DNA from: Nostoc piscinale CENA21
GTDB taxonomy: Bacteria; Cyanobacteriota; Cyanobacteriia; Cyanobacteriales; Nostocaceae
Direction of reading: 5' to 3'
DNA: 64,000 nucleotides
Assembly (NCBI RefSeq): GCF_001298445.1
Contig: NZ_CP012036.1
Span: 4,700,158 to 4,764,157, forward strand
Position numbers and translations under genes: made by a program. The notes below the pieces were generated by a model. That model was not told the DNA's origin and did no database searches. It saw only the letters and a program-made list of their open reading frames with translations. Below are positions 9,662 through 20,149 of the stretch, one piece after another; within the stretch, counting starts at the first letter, position 1, and each line of letters starts with the position of its first letter.

Positions 9662-10664
9662 GTGGAAATGCAGAAAGTCGCGGCTGTAAATAGTCCGGCT
9701 TGCTACTTCCCTCTGATGAATGGGCGCTACGAAGTCAAGCCAGGGATGACGCTGCTTGGCTCGTGTTTTGGTAATGGTCAAGCTGATAAGCAAGTATTTC
9801 AAATTGATGAGAATTTTGCTGATTACCGTCAGGCTAAACTGTTAGCTCGTGCAGAACGGTTGAGCAAATATTACCAGACTCACAATTATTCTAAGGCTGT
9901 GGCAGGTGCGATCGCTCGTTTAATTATTGAACGCCTCACTCAAGAACATCCTCAATACTTTAGCTATGAACAATTAACCGCCAATACCTGGAGATTTTAT
10001 AGCCAACTTACCCAAGAAATACTTTATTTAGATGCAGACTGGCAGTTACAAAAAGTTGAAGGTAGTTCACAGGTTCCAGCTTACACTTCTAGTCTTGATG
10101 CTTTAGCCGCCCAAGTACAAGAAGATTTTACAGTTATTTGCTGTGGTAAAGATGGTGGTAATTGGCTGAGTGCAGTTCATTTATGTTACCCCAACCATTG
10201 GTCAGCCGAAGAAAAAAATTGGTCAAGATTTTGCCAGCATACATACACCTGTGGCGGGTATGGAAAAAATTAATCGCCGTGCAGATGCGATCGTTCATAC
10301 TATGATTAACCGTCAACCAATGGTGCGCTTTGCTTGGGGTTTAAGTACTGATATGCGCCTGAATCATCATCCTGAACCACCAGTTGGTGTATTGGTTAAT
10401 CAGTGGCAAGGTAGAAGCTTTGATCCCCAGCATCCCCAGCTTTATTTACGAATTGAACGACAAGTTATTTGGGGAATACCACAGTATCAAGCCGCTTTGT
10501 TTACTATTCGTACTTATTTTAGAGACTGCACTTTGCTGAAACAAGATCCGCTATTACGGGGTAAGTTATGCGCTGCAATTGAATCGATGTCACCAGAGTC
10601 ACTGATATACAAAGGTTTAGTAGATAGCAAAACTAGTATTTTACGTTGGCTCAACGAAGATTGA
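9662..10664 (+). pseudogene. Heme-dependent oxidative N-demethylase-like protein (DUF3445), frameshifted near 10212
   Basis: The first frame (GTG 9662 or ATG 9668) encodes YFPLMNGRYEVKPGMTLLGS and, later, VICCGKDGGNWLSAVHLCYP, matching the DUF3445 family (alpha subunit of heme-dependent oxidative N-demethylase). It diverges after the SAEEK residues at the A7 run around 10210-10217. With six A the frame continues IGQDFASIHTPVAGMEKINR, then HPEPPVGVLVNQW, and ends at 10664, giving about 333 residues. Known members are PAS-fold heme proteins that demethylate amines, but for cyanobacterial ones the substrate is unknown. Both halves are well preserved, so the break looks like a homopolymer error. 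Confidence 0.75.
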
Positions 10665-10676
10665 ATCATCTCTCTG

Positions 10677-13600
10677 TCACCTGCTATAAATCAAACTGGC
10701 TATGACTACTGCTAATTCTGCTGGTTCGATGGGTTTGGTGAGATGTCGCTGAAAGCCTGCGGAGATAATTTTTTGGGCGTTAGCCTCACCGGCAAAAGCA
10801 GTTAAAGCGATCGCAGGTAATATACTGGCAGGAGTAGTCTTTCTTACCTGTTCAATCAGCATATAGCCATCCATTGTGGGCATACCAATATCACTCAACA
10901 GTAAATCTGGTTTTGTTTGAGCGATCGCTTGTAGTGCATCTGGGGCTGAGTTTACCGCTTGGACTGTCGCACCATACTGTTCCAAAATAAAAGTTAGTAA
11001 ATTCAACGTATCAAGATCATCATCTACGATGACTATCTGCACACCTTGAAGATTTGGGACATTTTCAATTAAAGGATAGTTGGGCAATGTTTCAGCCGCA
11101 GCCACAATTAATGGTAACTGCACGATAAAAGTTGCGCCTAAGTTTTCTCCGGGACTTGTGACTTGCACAGTACCACCGTGGAGTTCCACAAGATGACGCA
11201 CAATTGCTAATCCTAATCCTAGTCCACCAAATTTTCTGGTTGTGACCTCATCGGCTTGGCGGAAGCGGTCAAAAACGAATGGCAGAAACTCTGCACTAAT
11301 ACCTTTGCCTGTATCTGTAACTTGAATTTCGGCAGAACTACCAACTGTTTTTAGTCGGACTTCCACTCTACCGCCTTCTGGTGTAAACTTCACGGCATTG
11401 GTGAGTAGGTTCCAAATGATTTGTTGTAGGCGGTTGGGATCACCTGCTACTTTTACCGCACTCACGGCAAAATCTGTTTGTAGCTGAATTGATTTGCTTT
11501 CGGCGGCTAAACGCACAGTGTCTAGTGCAGCTTCTAAGCAGCTTACTAAGTCAACTGTGCAGATATTCAAACTCAGCTTACCGCGCAGAATCCGTGAAAC
11601 ATCAAGTAAATCTTCAATTAATCTTGCTTGTAATTTAGCATTGCGCTCGATAGTATCTAGGGCTTGGATGGTCTTGGCTGCATCTAATCGGCGGCTTTTG
11701 AGCAGTTTTGTCCAACCAAGAATCGGATTTAGTGGCGATCGCAATTCATGAGAAACTATTGCTAAAAAGTCATCTTTCATCCGGTTGGCTGTTTCGAGTT
11801 CTATTCTGGCTGCACGTTCTCGTTCTAAAGCCTGCGCCCGTTCTTCTACCATCATTTTTTGTTCATGAATATCAGTACATGAACCAAACCATTTGATAAT
11901 CTGTCCATCTGGATTTCTTAATGGAAATGCTAATCCTAAATGCCAGCGATATTCGCCATCCGCAGCGCGACGCAGACGATATTCAATCTCATACTTTTTC
12001 CCTGTCTGCAAGCAATCTAGCCAGATGTCGATAGTAAATTGCACATCATCAGGATGTAAAATATTTAACCAGCCTTCACCTTGGGTTTGTTCTAACGTTG
12101 TGCCTGTGTAGTCATACCAACGTTGATTAAAATACTCATGGTAGCCATCTGGTCGGGTAATCCAAAACATTTGCGCCATTGTGTCAGCCAATGTGCGAAA
12201 CATCAATTCGCTTTGTTGCAAGGCTGCTTCGGTTTGCTTACGTTTACTGAGGTCAAGCACAAAACAAACCCATCTAAATGGACTGCGCGTTAATAGAGTC
12301 GCACCTAATAAAATCGGCACACGGGAGCCATCCTTGCGGATATATTCTTTCTCAAATGGAGTACAAACACCAGAAACAAATACTTCTTCTACCTTGGCTT
12401 GATCAAGTTCTTTATATTCTGGTGGTGTCATGTCTTGCCAGCGCAGTTTACCTGCTAATACATCTTCTTGGGTGTAACCAAGCATCTGTAAAAAGGCATC
12501 ATTGGCAAAGGTAATTTTGTCTGGTTCGGCTTCAATAATGCCGATGATACTTGATTGTAATAGCTGCCGCAACCGTGACTCACTTTGCTGGAGAGCTTCT
12601 TCGGCTTGTTTGCGATCGCTAATATCAACATTAACTCCCACCATCCGTAAAGGTTTACCTTCGCGATCATAGTAAACTTTCGCTCTGGCATGAAGCCAAT
12701 GGATGCTGCCATCCTGCCAAATCACGCGAAAGTCTGTGAAGAACTCGCCTGTTTTTAAGGCATTGAGTATATATGCGTGTGCTTGATCTAAATCATCCGG
12801 ATGAACCCATTTTTTCCAGTCTTCGTAAGTTTGACCAAATTCACCGGGTTGTAAACCGTAAATGGCTTCTAATTCTTTTGACCAAATATTAACATTACTA
12901 GGGATATGCCACTCAAAGCTGCCAATTTTACCCACAGCTTGGGCTAAATCTAACCATTCTTGCTTTTGCCTTAATGCTTCTTCATTGCGCTTACGTTCAG
13001 TTACATCTAAAAAGGCTCCGACGACACCCCTGATCTTACCCGCAGAATCACGCAAGGGTGCTGCTTTACCGTAAATAAATTGCACATCATCTTCACTAAA
13101 AACAAATTCAAATTCTCCCTCCATCTCCTCACCAGTTAAACCAGCTTGCTGCATTGGTAATTCATTGAGGGGGACATCTTGACCATTTTTTTGAATTTTA
13201 AAGGGAAAAGGATATTCTCCACTCGCCGGAGTTGCTGTCATAATTGAGCCTGGTTGTAGGCGCATTAATTTATAAGCACTACGGTTGACCGTCATTTGAT
13301 GACATTGGGGATCTTGAGCAATCCAAACTGCGGCCGGTACAGTTTCCATGATGGTTTCCAGTTCTTCAGCCCTGGCTTTGGCAAGTGCTTCACTTTGGCG
13401 CAATTTGGCTTCGGAATGCTTACGTTCGGTAATGTCTACATTCACGGCGACAGCATGAATAATTGCTCCAGTTTCATCGCGGATGGGTATAACAGAATTG
13501 AGAATGGTTTTGCGTTGTCCATCAAAACTTTCAATATCAATTTCTTCCCCAATGACTGTCTCACCTGTAGCTAAAACTCTAGCTAGTGTCCATTCGTGGG

Positions 13601-14560
13601 CGGCAATTGGTTTACCTGTATCTGCCCACCATCCTTTATATTCATGGTATTGACTGGGGTCGTCCAAAAAAGGGGCATTTTCTCCCCAAATCATTTTGAT
13701 AGCTGGATTAACTTCGATAAATTTGCCCTTAGCATCAGAAATTACAACTCCTACAGGCAAAATATCGAGCATGGCACGCAGCAATTGTCCTTCGCGATCG
13801 CGCTTGGCTTGTTCTTGCGCTAAAATCGCCTCGGAATACTTGCGCTCGGTAATATCAGTTAGCATTGCAACCATACCAGAGAATTTTCCTTGCTCATCTA
13901 AAATTGAGCTAAGAGAAGCAATCACCCAAAGTTCTGCTGCGTCTTGGCGGTGTAAACAAAGTTCAAATTGTCGTTTTGTTTCCTGGTGCTGTAGCTGATT
14001 TTGTTCTAGCCATTGCCGAATTTCAGTTTGAGCATCATGCTCTAAAAAATCGAAAATTGAGCGATCGCTCATCTGCTCTACACTATAACCAAGCATTGCA
14101 GCTAGTCGGGAATTAACAGATTCTGTCTGTCCATCTTGGTCAAATATCCATATCCCTTCATAAGCAGTCTCCAACAGACGGCGATAGTTCACCTTCAATT
14201 TTGCCAACTTAGACTCAGATTTCTGCTTGGCAATATATAACTCTGAATTTAAAGAACTAATAAATAGAGCTGTGAACCCAAACACAATTAGCTGTAATAC
14301 ATCAGCCCTGGTTTTGGGTAGTAAAGAATAGATGGGCGAAATGAAAAAGTAGTTATTGACGACAACCGCCAAAACGGTGGCCCATAAGCCAGAAACTAAT
14401 CCCCCATACCAACTACTAAAGACTACAGCAACAAAAAAAAAATTGGCGAGACTTCCAATTTTAAAAGGTTATCCAGCGTTAAGCCTAGTAGCAGCGCCAT
14501 TAACACCGAGAACACAGAAACAAAGTAACGCTGCAAATAGAAGAGCTGGATTTTTGACAT
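10677..14560 (-). CDS. Hybrid sensor histidine kinase: DUF4118, six PAS, HisKA, HATPase, receiver
   Basis: The long open frame starts at 14372, but the family N-terminus continues upstream to ATG 14560 (MSKIQLFYLQRYFVSVFSVL) once the A10 run at 14432-14441 is corrected by one base. This restores a four-helix DUF4118 membrane domain ending ADVLQLIVFGFTALFISSLN. Then come six PAS/PAC units, for example LLETAYEGIWIFDQDGQ, RAMLDILPVGVVISDAKG and FRTLADTMAQMFWITRPDG. HisKA has DFLAIVSHELRSPLNPILGW (phospho-His), then the ATPase N box (NLLTNAVKF) and G box (GGLGLGLAIV). A C-terminal receiver has DDDLDTLNLL and the phospho-acceptor Asp in LLLSDIGMPTMDGY. Membrane anchored; the signal and the downstream partner are unknown, and no adjacent regulator gene is present. 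Confidence 0.9.
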
Positions 14561-14979
14561 ACTGCGATTAATCCTTGGCAGTCACCTGTCTCTAAGACAT
14601 AAAATTTTTATTGTTGGTAGACAACCATCCTGAGTTATATCTTATCTAAATATTTAGGTTGTATGTGTATCAATTGCATAAATTACGGCTAACCGGGAAC
14701 AGGCAGCAGGCAATAGAAAAAGGGATTTCAGTCTTTGCCCAACACAATCGGCTGAAAATTCGGGGCTTCAAAACCGCTTGTGGTCGAGGGAACAGGTAAA
14801 AAACAGCTTTTGTGATTGATTTATCTGTTCCCTGTGGTCACTGAGCTTGTCGTTCGCCTAGCGTCTCCGGCAGGAGAAGTTTGCCCCGTCTCCTGTTCCC
14901 TTGACCGAAGGTCGGTAATTTAAAGACTTAATAAAGTGTTACATAATATACTTGTCATTTCCAAAAACAAGTGATAACT
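14561..14979. other. Intergenic region upstream of the kinase, with a dispersed repeat
   Basis: About 420 bp with no plausible gene. The stretch 14830-14915 (GTCACTGAGCTTGTCGTTCG then GCGTCTCCGGCAGGAG) looks like the dispersed intergenic repeats of Nostoc genomes. 14700-14800 carries AGGCAGCAGGCAATAG and GGAACAGG-type repeats. The end of the gap contains the promoter of the next sRNA (GATAACT, about seven bases before its start). Confidence 0.45.
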
Positions 14980-15058
14980 TCTAGTTGTGTGTGAGGAGCA
15001 AGTTGAAAATAAAAAGCGCCTGGGGTGGAAACACGGCAACACCATCAGGCGCTTTTTA
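14980..15058 (+). ncRNA. yfr2: Yfr2-family small RNA, copy 2
   Basis: Same architecture as the copy near 9525: TCTAGTTGTGTGTGAGGAGC start, GTGGAAACACGGCAACACC in the loop, and a terminator stem AGCGCCTG (15015-15022) with CAGGCGCT (15046-15053) followed by TTTTT. The stem bases differ from copy 1 but change in compensating fashion (GCGTCTG/CAGACGC to GCGCCTG/CAGGCGC), which supports a folded RNA. It is about 90 bp before copy 3, on the same strand. Confidence 0.7.
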
Positions 15059-15146
15059 TTTGGGGCGTATATTCTAGCATACTTTGTGCAATGCGTAAAA
15101 CTGTCACACAACAGATTTACTAATTCAAAAAACAAATGCTATTTTA

Positions 15147-15223
15147 TAGTTGTGTGTGAGGAGCAAGTTGAAAAGAAAGAGCGTCTGGGGTGGAAACACG
15201 GCAACACTCCCGGACGCTTTTTC
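15147..15223 (+). ncRNA. yfr2: Yfr2-family small RNA, copy 3
   Basis: Third copy: TAGTTGTGTGTGAGGAGCAA, the conserved GGTGGAAACACGGCAACAC loop, and a terminator stem AGCGTCTGGG (15180-15189) with CCCGGACGCT (15209-15218; one G-U pair) and a T run. CTATTTTATAG just upstream is a good -10 candidate. It ends about 20 bp before the end of the convergent DUF3891 gene. Confidence 0.7.
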
Positions 15224-15243
15224 ATTTGTATTGATTGATGGGT

Positions 15244-15972
15244 TTAACTAGCGACAAAAGTCCACTCTAGTACTTTGATTGGCGCTTCTTGGAGGGCTTG
15301 AATCAGTTTAGCGGGACTGGCAAACTTGACTTGGGATAATTCACAAGCTTCGACATTGACTGTGAATTTTTCGTCTTCAAACGGCCAGGGTTGGACAGTG
15401 ACTAAAGAATCGCTGCGCTGCATAATGTCATAACGTTGACCATCAGGCCCTTTGCTAATTTCTAAAAACCGTTCATCAGCAGGTAATTCTTGCTGACAGA
15501 GAATTAGAGATAAGCGATCGCACCATTGCATAAATGCGTAAGCTGCATCCACCTCATCTTCCGTAATCCCTAACTCTTTACGCCAATGTTCTTGGTTTTT
15601 TACTTGTTCGTCTAAAAACTTGTCTAATTCTGGCGACTTACCTCGTTTAGCCTGATTTATCCGACACAGGTGCTTAGAAATTAACAGAGTTACCCAACGT
15701 CCCCGATAGTGAGCATTTTTTACTAGATTAGCTAACTTCTCCACATCAATTTCTGGATTCAACATAAAATCCATTGGTGCGCCAGCTTCTGTCAGGTTAT
15801 CTTCTTCCCACTCTTTTTCTAAATCATCATGATGAGAAATTGCAGCTAATGTTTCATATAACCTTGGTGGTGCATTTTTCCGCCGCCACTGTCCTGCTAA
15901 CTGTGCTGCAAGTAAAGCATGAGCGCGATGATAAATTACTTCCCAACCATTTTGTGTAGGTTTAACAATCAC
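15244..15972 (-). CDS. DUF3891 family protein (HD-like helical fold)
   Basis: 242 residues beginning MIVKPTQNGWEVIYHRAHAL, with HALLAAQLAGQWRR, an HHDD pair in AAISHHDDLEKEW, and a second metal-site-like cluster SKHLCRINQ. These His/Asp positions and the all-helical content resemble an HD-domain hydrolase, and the overall match is to DUF3891. No activity has been assigned to the family that I know of. It is a single gene read toward the Yfr2 pair, divergent from the slipin gene. Confidence 0.75.
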   Translation of the reverse strand: MIVKPTQNGWEVIYHRAHALLAAQLAGQWRRKNAPPRLYETLAAISHHDDLEKEWEEDNLTEAGAPMDFMLNPEIDVEKLANLVKNAHYRGRWVTLLISKHLCRINQAKRGKSPELDKFLDEQVKNQEHWRKELGITEDEVDAAYAFMQWCDRLSLILCQQELPADERFLEISKGPDGQRYDIMQRSDSLVTVQPWPFEDEKFTVNVEACELSQVKFASPAKLIQALQEAPIKVLEWTFVAS

Positions 15973-16045
15973 CGATCAATCTCCCTAGAAAAGTGCTGAG
16001 TTTTGCATTAAGTCATTATTACATTTGCGGAGTTTAAAATTACAA

Positions 16046-16063
16046 TGTAGTATATATACTACA
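16046..16063. promoter_or_regulatory. 18-bp perfect palindrome, candidate operator for the slipin gene
   Basis: TGTAGTATATATACTACA is a perfect inverted repeat about 80 bp upstream of the slipin ATG and about 75 bp upstream of the divergent DUF3891 start. Size and symmetry suit a dimeric repressor (GntR or PadR type). The binding protein is not in the window. Confidence 0.5.
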
Positions 16064-16140
16064 AATGTTAAAAACTTATTAGCTCAATCCAAGTGTGTTC
16101 TAGGCAATTTTATACATCAACACACAAGTTGAACTACTAA

Positions 16141-17727
16141 ATGTTTTTATTCAATCTGCTACAGGGGCGAAAACTCGCTCAGTTATCTATGCAAATTACT
16201 ATGTGGAAAACTTTTTATATCAAACCTAACGAAATTGGTATCTTATATCACCGCAGTGATTTTAAGAAAATTTTGCAGCCCGGTACTTACACTTATTTTG
16301 GTAAGCATTGGCAAATTAAAACCTATGACCTCAACCAACCAGAAGCTAAGATTGACAACCTAGAACTATTGCTGCGAAATCATAGTTCTGAGTTACAGGA
16401 ACATCTTGTAATTGTGAGAACTGGTTTTGGTCAAGCGGCTTTAGTCCACTGGGGGCAGAATTGGGTGAGCATTCCGCCTAATCAACTCCGGGCTTTTTGG
16501 CGTGGTTTTATTGAGGTAGAAACTCATCTGTTTAACTTGAATCAAAGTTTAGTGTTACCGGCGGAGTTTGTTCAACAATTACGCGGAATTGCTTTGAACG
16601 GAATCAAGAAATTTCTGATTTCTGAGTATGAGGTTGGTTTGCTGTATGTGCAGAATAACTTTGTACAGCCGCTAGAACCTGGGGAGTATGCTTTCTGGGC
16701 TGTTGATAGAGATGTGACGGTGCGGACTCTCAGCCGCATTTTGCCAAATCCTGATTTTCCTTTAGAGGATGTGCTGATTGAGCGACATCCTGAGTTTGTG
16801 GCGGCTTATTGTGAGGTAGTGCAGTTGCAGAATCAACAAATAGCGATCGCACGTTATCAAGGTAAAGTAATTTCTATCCTCAAGCCATGTAGCCGCAAAC
16901 TATTTTGGCAAGGTGTAGAAATAGAAATCATTGACATCAACACCGAGGCGACATTACCACCGCGTTTAATTGCTGAGTTAGTTTCAGGTTTACCAGAAAC
17001 TCTGGCGTTGAGCCGCAGCTTTTTGCATATCTGCGAAGTACCCCCACAACACCTTGGGTTACTGTACATCAATCAAGAGTTTCAAACTCAACTGCAACCA
17101 GGAAAGCACGTCTGGTGGCTATTCGGGCGTTCTCTGCAAACCGAAGTCTTTGACCTGCGTCAGCAAACTCTAGAAGTTTCTGGTCAAGACATTTTGTCTA
17201 AAGACAAAGTACCATTGCGCTTGAATTTAACTGCTGGTTTCCGCATCATCGACCCTCTGAGAGCCAAAAATGGTTTGTCAGATATTGTTGGTTACTTATA
17301 TAAAGAAGCTCAGTTTGCTTTGCGTGGTGCAGTTGGCGAAAGAACCTTAGATGCGTTACTAGAAGATAAAGGCGCAATTGATAGAAGTATTTTTGAATAC
17401 ATCCGTCAAAAAACCGCCGACTATGGAATTGAAGTTGATTCAGTAGGGGTAAAAGATATTATCCTGCCTGGAGAAATTAAAACCATCTTGAGCAAAGTAG
17501 TAGAAGCGGAAAAAGCCGCCCAAGCTAACGTAGTGCGTCGGCGAGAAGAAACTGCTGCAACTCGTAGTATGTTAAATACTGCCAGAGTTATGGAAGATAA
17601 CCCGGTTGCATTGCGGTTGAAAGAATTAGAAGTATTAGAGCGAATTGCTGAGAAGATTGAAAAAATTCAAGTTAATGGCAGCTTAGATAGCATCTTAACG
17701 GAATTGATTCGGATTAATCGGCAATAA
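16141..17727 (+). CDS. Slipin/SPFH-domain protein with three N-terminal repeated modules
   Basis: 528 residues. The C-terminal 200 residues are a stomatin/prohibitin (SPFH) domain: DKVPLRLNLTAGFRI, then AQFALRGAVGERTLDALLED and the coiled tail VEAEKAAQANVVRRREETAA. Ahead of it are three copies of a short module: KPNEIGILYHRSDFKKILQP, SEYEVGLLYVQNNFVQPLEP and PPQHLGLLYINQEFQTQLQP, each followed by G-x-(Y/H)-x-(Y/F/W). Ordinary slipins (250-380 residues) have one such N-terminal segment. There is no obvious transmembrane helix, so membrane association may be peripheral. Slipins organise membrane microdomains and often partner a NfeD protease, which is absent here. The palindrome upstream suggests its own regulator. 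Confidence 0.82.
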   Translation: MFLFNLLQGRKLAQLSMQITMWKTFYIKPNEIGILYHRSDFKKILQPGTYTYFGKHWQIKTYDLNQPEAKIDNLELLLRNHSSELQEHLVIVRTGFGQAALVHWGQNWVSIPPNQLRAFWRGFIEVETHLFNLNQSLVLPAEFVQQLRGIALNGIKKFLISEYEVGLLYVQNNFVQPLEPGEYAFWAVDRDVTVRTLSRILPNPDFPLEDVLIERHPEFVAAYCEVVQLQNQQIAIARYQGKVISILKPCSRKLFWQGVEIEIIDINTEATLPPRLIAELVSGLPETLALSRSFLHICEVPPQHLGLLYINQEFQTQLQPGKHVWWLFGRSLQTEVFDLRQQTLEVSGQDILSKDKVPLRLNLTAGFRIIDPLRAKNGLSDIVGYLYKEAQFALRGAVGERTLDALLEDKGAIDRSIFEYIRQKTADYGIEVDSVGVKDIILPGEIKTILSKVVEAEKAAQANVVRRREETAATRSMLNTARVMEDNPVALRLKELEVLERIAEKIEKIQVNGSLDSILTELIRINRQ

Positions 17728-17738
17728 AAGTTGTGGGG

Positions 17739-17772
17739 AAGGGTGTAAGGGTTGTGAATACCTTCACCCTAC
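17739..17772. terminator. Hairpin after slipin gene
   Basis: AAGGGTGTAAGG pairs imperfectly with CCTTCACCCT across GTTGTGAATA, 12 bp beyond the slipin stop. It is made from the GGGTGTAAGGG dispersed repeat and has no T run, so the terminator role is only probable. Confidence 0.4.
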
Positions 17773-17832
17773 AAAGTTAGAGAATTTTTGACTTTTAACT
17801 TTTAACTTTTGACTTGATTCCTTTCCTCCGCT

Positions 17833-18414
17833 CTAATGCTTATGTACCCTTTCTAACAACCACAAAGAAGCGATCGCACCAACAAAGTGAGCAGTAATCC
17901 CGTTAATATTAGCTACGGCGACAAACACATCTAACGCCCGAATAATTTTATTGGGGTCTGTAATTGCTACCCCTGGTGGTTGGGAGATAGATTTGGCGAC
18001 TAAAACGCCTAAAGTAGAGCCAGCACCTAAAAGAGTTAATAGTATTCCGACTAAACTAACAATTATGCCTAATCTGATAGCGGCGATTGTATCTGCCTTA
18101 CTAGGGTGTAAAGCATGATTCGGATTTTCTAATCTTTTACCAAGGCGAGTATAGCGAAAGTCCCAGTATACGCTAAATAATAAAGCTACAATCCCACAGA
18201 TTGCCCAAAATATCCCAACTCCCAAACCTGCATTTGGTTGGTCAGCAAAGCCACGCCCAGTTGAAGCAAACAACACAGCTATCCCAGAAACCACAGCCAG
18301 TCCTAGTTGTACCCAAAAAGTAATCCAGCCTGTCAAACGAATAGTGTTACCAATTGCGTGAAGCGATGGTACTAAGGTTCTTGCGTCTGTTTCTGTTTGC
18401 ATATTAATGTCCAT
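17833..18414 (-). CDS. DUF3611 family membrane protein
   Basis: 193 residues with four predicted membrane helices (WITFWVQLGLAVVSGIAVLF; GVGIFWAICGIVALLFSVYW; IRLGIIVSLVGILLTLLGAG; the C-terminal VGAIASLWLLE). The first helix is preceded by the conserved ALGNTIRLTGW-like segment (HAIGNTIRLTGW). This matches DUF3611, found in cyanobacteria and plastids, with no known role. The start may be the internal ATG at 18402 (MQTETDART). It is convergent with the slipin gene. Confidence 0.8.
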   Translation of the reverse strand: MDINMQTETDARTLVPSLHAIGNTIRLTGWITFWVQLGLAVVSGIAVLFASTGRGFADQPNAGLGVGIFWAICGIVALLFSVYWDFRYTRLGKRLENPNHALHPSKADTIAAIRLGIIVSLVGILLTLLGAGSTLGVLVAKSISQPPGVAITDPNKIIRALDVFVAVANINGITAHFVGAIASLWLLERVHKH

Positions 18415-18696
18415 CTAACTTAAAAAGAAAGTCGGGATACTTCTTTTTCATGATTGATTGTGGGTTTTCCCATGATTGAATATTTTGCATTGCTGAGAAA
18501 CTTCCCTTAGTTTCCAGCATATTTTGGCTTGATATTGGGATACGACCACCTAGAGATAGAACCATCAGCTATCTTAAGGATGACTCAATACAGGAATTTT
18601 ATATGGACACTTGACAGTATCCAATCTATCTAAAAAGATTATTCTGCCAACACTTTAGAGTAAAATTAATCCTTTAGATAGAGGAGGGCAAAGCCG

Positions 18697-20046
18697 ATGA
18701 CTCGTGTCATCATTGTACGTCACGGTCAAAGTAGCTACAACGCCGAGCGGCGTATTCAAGGGCGCACAGATGCGTCAAAATTAACAGAAAAAGGTCGTAA
18801 TGATGCCAGTAAAGTAGGCAAAGCCCTCAGCAATATTTCATTTCAGGCAATTTATTGCAGTCCTCTGCAACGAGCTAAACTCACAGCCGAGATTATTCAA
18901 AGTGAGTTAGCCAATACTCAAGAGTCTGCTGCTGTCCAAACTTCGGATAAGTTATTGGAAATTGATTTGCCCTTGTGGGAGACGATGTTAACTGCTGATG
19001 TTGAGCAGAAGTTTGCTGAAGACTATCGCATTTGGCATGAAAATCCTCACCAATTGGTGATGCAAATTCAAGATGCTGAGGGAACAAGAGAGCATTTTCC
19101 AGTTCTAGCTTTGTACGAACAAGCACAGCAATTTTGGCAAGCAACTTTGCCACAGCATCAAGGTAAAACGATTTTAATAGTTGGGCATAACGGGATTAAT
19201 CGCGCCTTGATTAGCACTGCATTGGGTATTCCTCCCAGTCGTTATCATTCTATTCAGCAATCTAACTGTGGTGTGACTGTATTGAATTTCGCTGGCGGTT
19301 TGGGTGAACCAGTCCAACTAGAATCGATGAACCAGACGCAGCACATGGGGGAGGCTTTACCTTCATTGCGTCCACATCACCGAGGAGTGCGGTTGTTATT
19401 GGTGCGTCATGGCGAGACAGAGTGGAACCGTCAAACCAGATTTCAAGGACAAATTGATGTTCCTTTAAATGACAATGGCAGAAATCAAGCTCAAAAAGCA
19501 GGAGAATTTCTCAAGGATGTAGCCATTGACTTTGCTGTGAGTAGTTCTATGCAACGTCCGAAAGAAACAGCCGAGATTATATTAAGTCAGCATCCCAGCA
19601 TTGAGTTAGACCTGCAAGATGGTTTGCGAGAAATTAGTCATGGCCTTTGGGAAGGGAAATTAGAGAAGGAAATTGAACAAGAATTTCCGGGAGAATTACA
19701 CCGTTGGCGGACTGTGCCGGCTGAGGTACAAATGCCAGAAGGTGAGAATCTACAACAGGTGTGGGAACGTAGCGTTGTTGCGTGGCAATCTATTGTGCAA
19801 ACCGCATTAGATAATCAACTCAAAACGGGATTAGTAGTGGCTCACGATGCGACTAATAAAACCTTGCTTTGTCATATTCTCGGTTTAACCGCAGAAAACT
19901 TTTGGAATTTCCGCCAAGGTAATGGCGCAGTTAGCGTAATTGACTATCCTAATGGACTCGATGGTTTTCCGGTATTACAAGCAATGAATATCACGGCTCA
20001 TTTGGGTGGTGGTGTTCTCGATAAAACCGCAGCTGGAGCATTATAA
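18697..20046 (+). CDS. Histidine phosphatase family protein with two tandem PGM-like domains
   Basis: 449 residues made of two phosphoglycerate-mutase-like domains. Domain 1 has VRHGQSSYN (phospho-His) and VGHNGINRAL; domain 2 has LLLVRHGETEWN, VAHDATNKTL and QIDVPLNDNGRNQA. Both RHG triads and both second histidines are intact, so both halves should be active. The family includes phosphoserine phosphatase-like and 2-carboxyarabinitol-1-phosphate phosphatase-like enzymes; which applies cannot be read. The start at 18697 is supported by AGAGGAGGGC ending about 11 bp upstream. The downstream gap has GACTTGTCACTCCC-type short repeats. Confidence 0.87.
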   Translation: MTRVIIVRHGQSSYNAERRIQGRTDASKLTEKGRNDASKVGKALSNISFQAIYCSPLQRAKLTAEIIQSELANTQESAAVQTSDKLLEIDLPLWETMLTADVEQKFAEDYRIWHENPHQLVMQIQDAEGTREHFPVLALYEQAQQFWQATLPQHQGKTILIVGHNGINRALISTALGIPPSRYHSIQQSNCGVTVLNFAGGLGEPVQLESMNQTQHMGEALPSLRPHHRGVRLLLVRHGETEWNRQTRFQGQIDVPLNDNGRNQAQKAGEFLKDVAIDFAVSSSMQRPKETAEIILSQHPSIELDLQDGLREISHGLWEGKLEKEIEQEFPGELHRWRTVPAEVQMPEGENLQQVWERSVVAWQSIVQTALDNQLKTGLVVAHDATNKTLLCHILGLTAENFWNFRQGNGAVSVIDYPNGLDGFPVLQAMNITAHLGGGVLDKTAAGAL

Positions 20047-20149
20047 AACAGGGAGGAGTCAAGAGTCAGAATTGAGGTAATAAATTAGGTGTGAATAGTC
20101 AAACCTAAATACTCATAACTCTTAACTCCTGACTTGTCACTCCCAAAGT

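Noticed and set aside
10677..14560. Separate short genes inside the histidine kinase on the plus strand
   Set aside because: They overlap a long, motif-complete kinase and have no family character.
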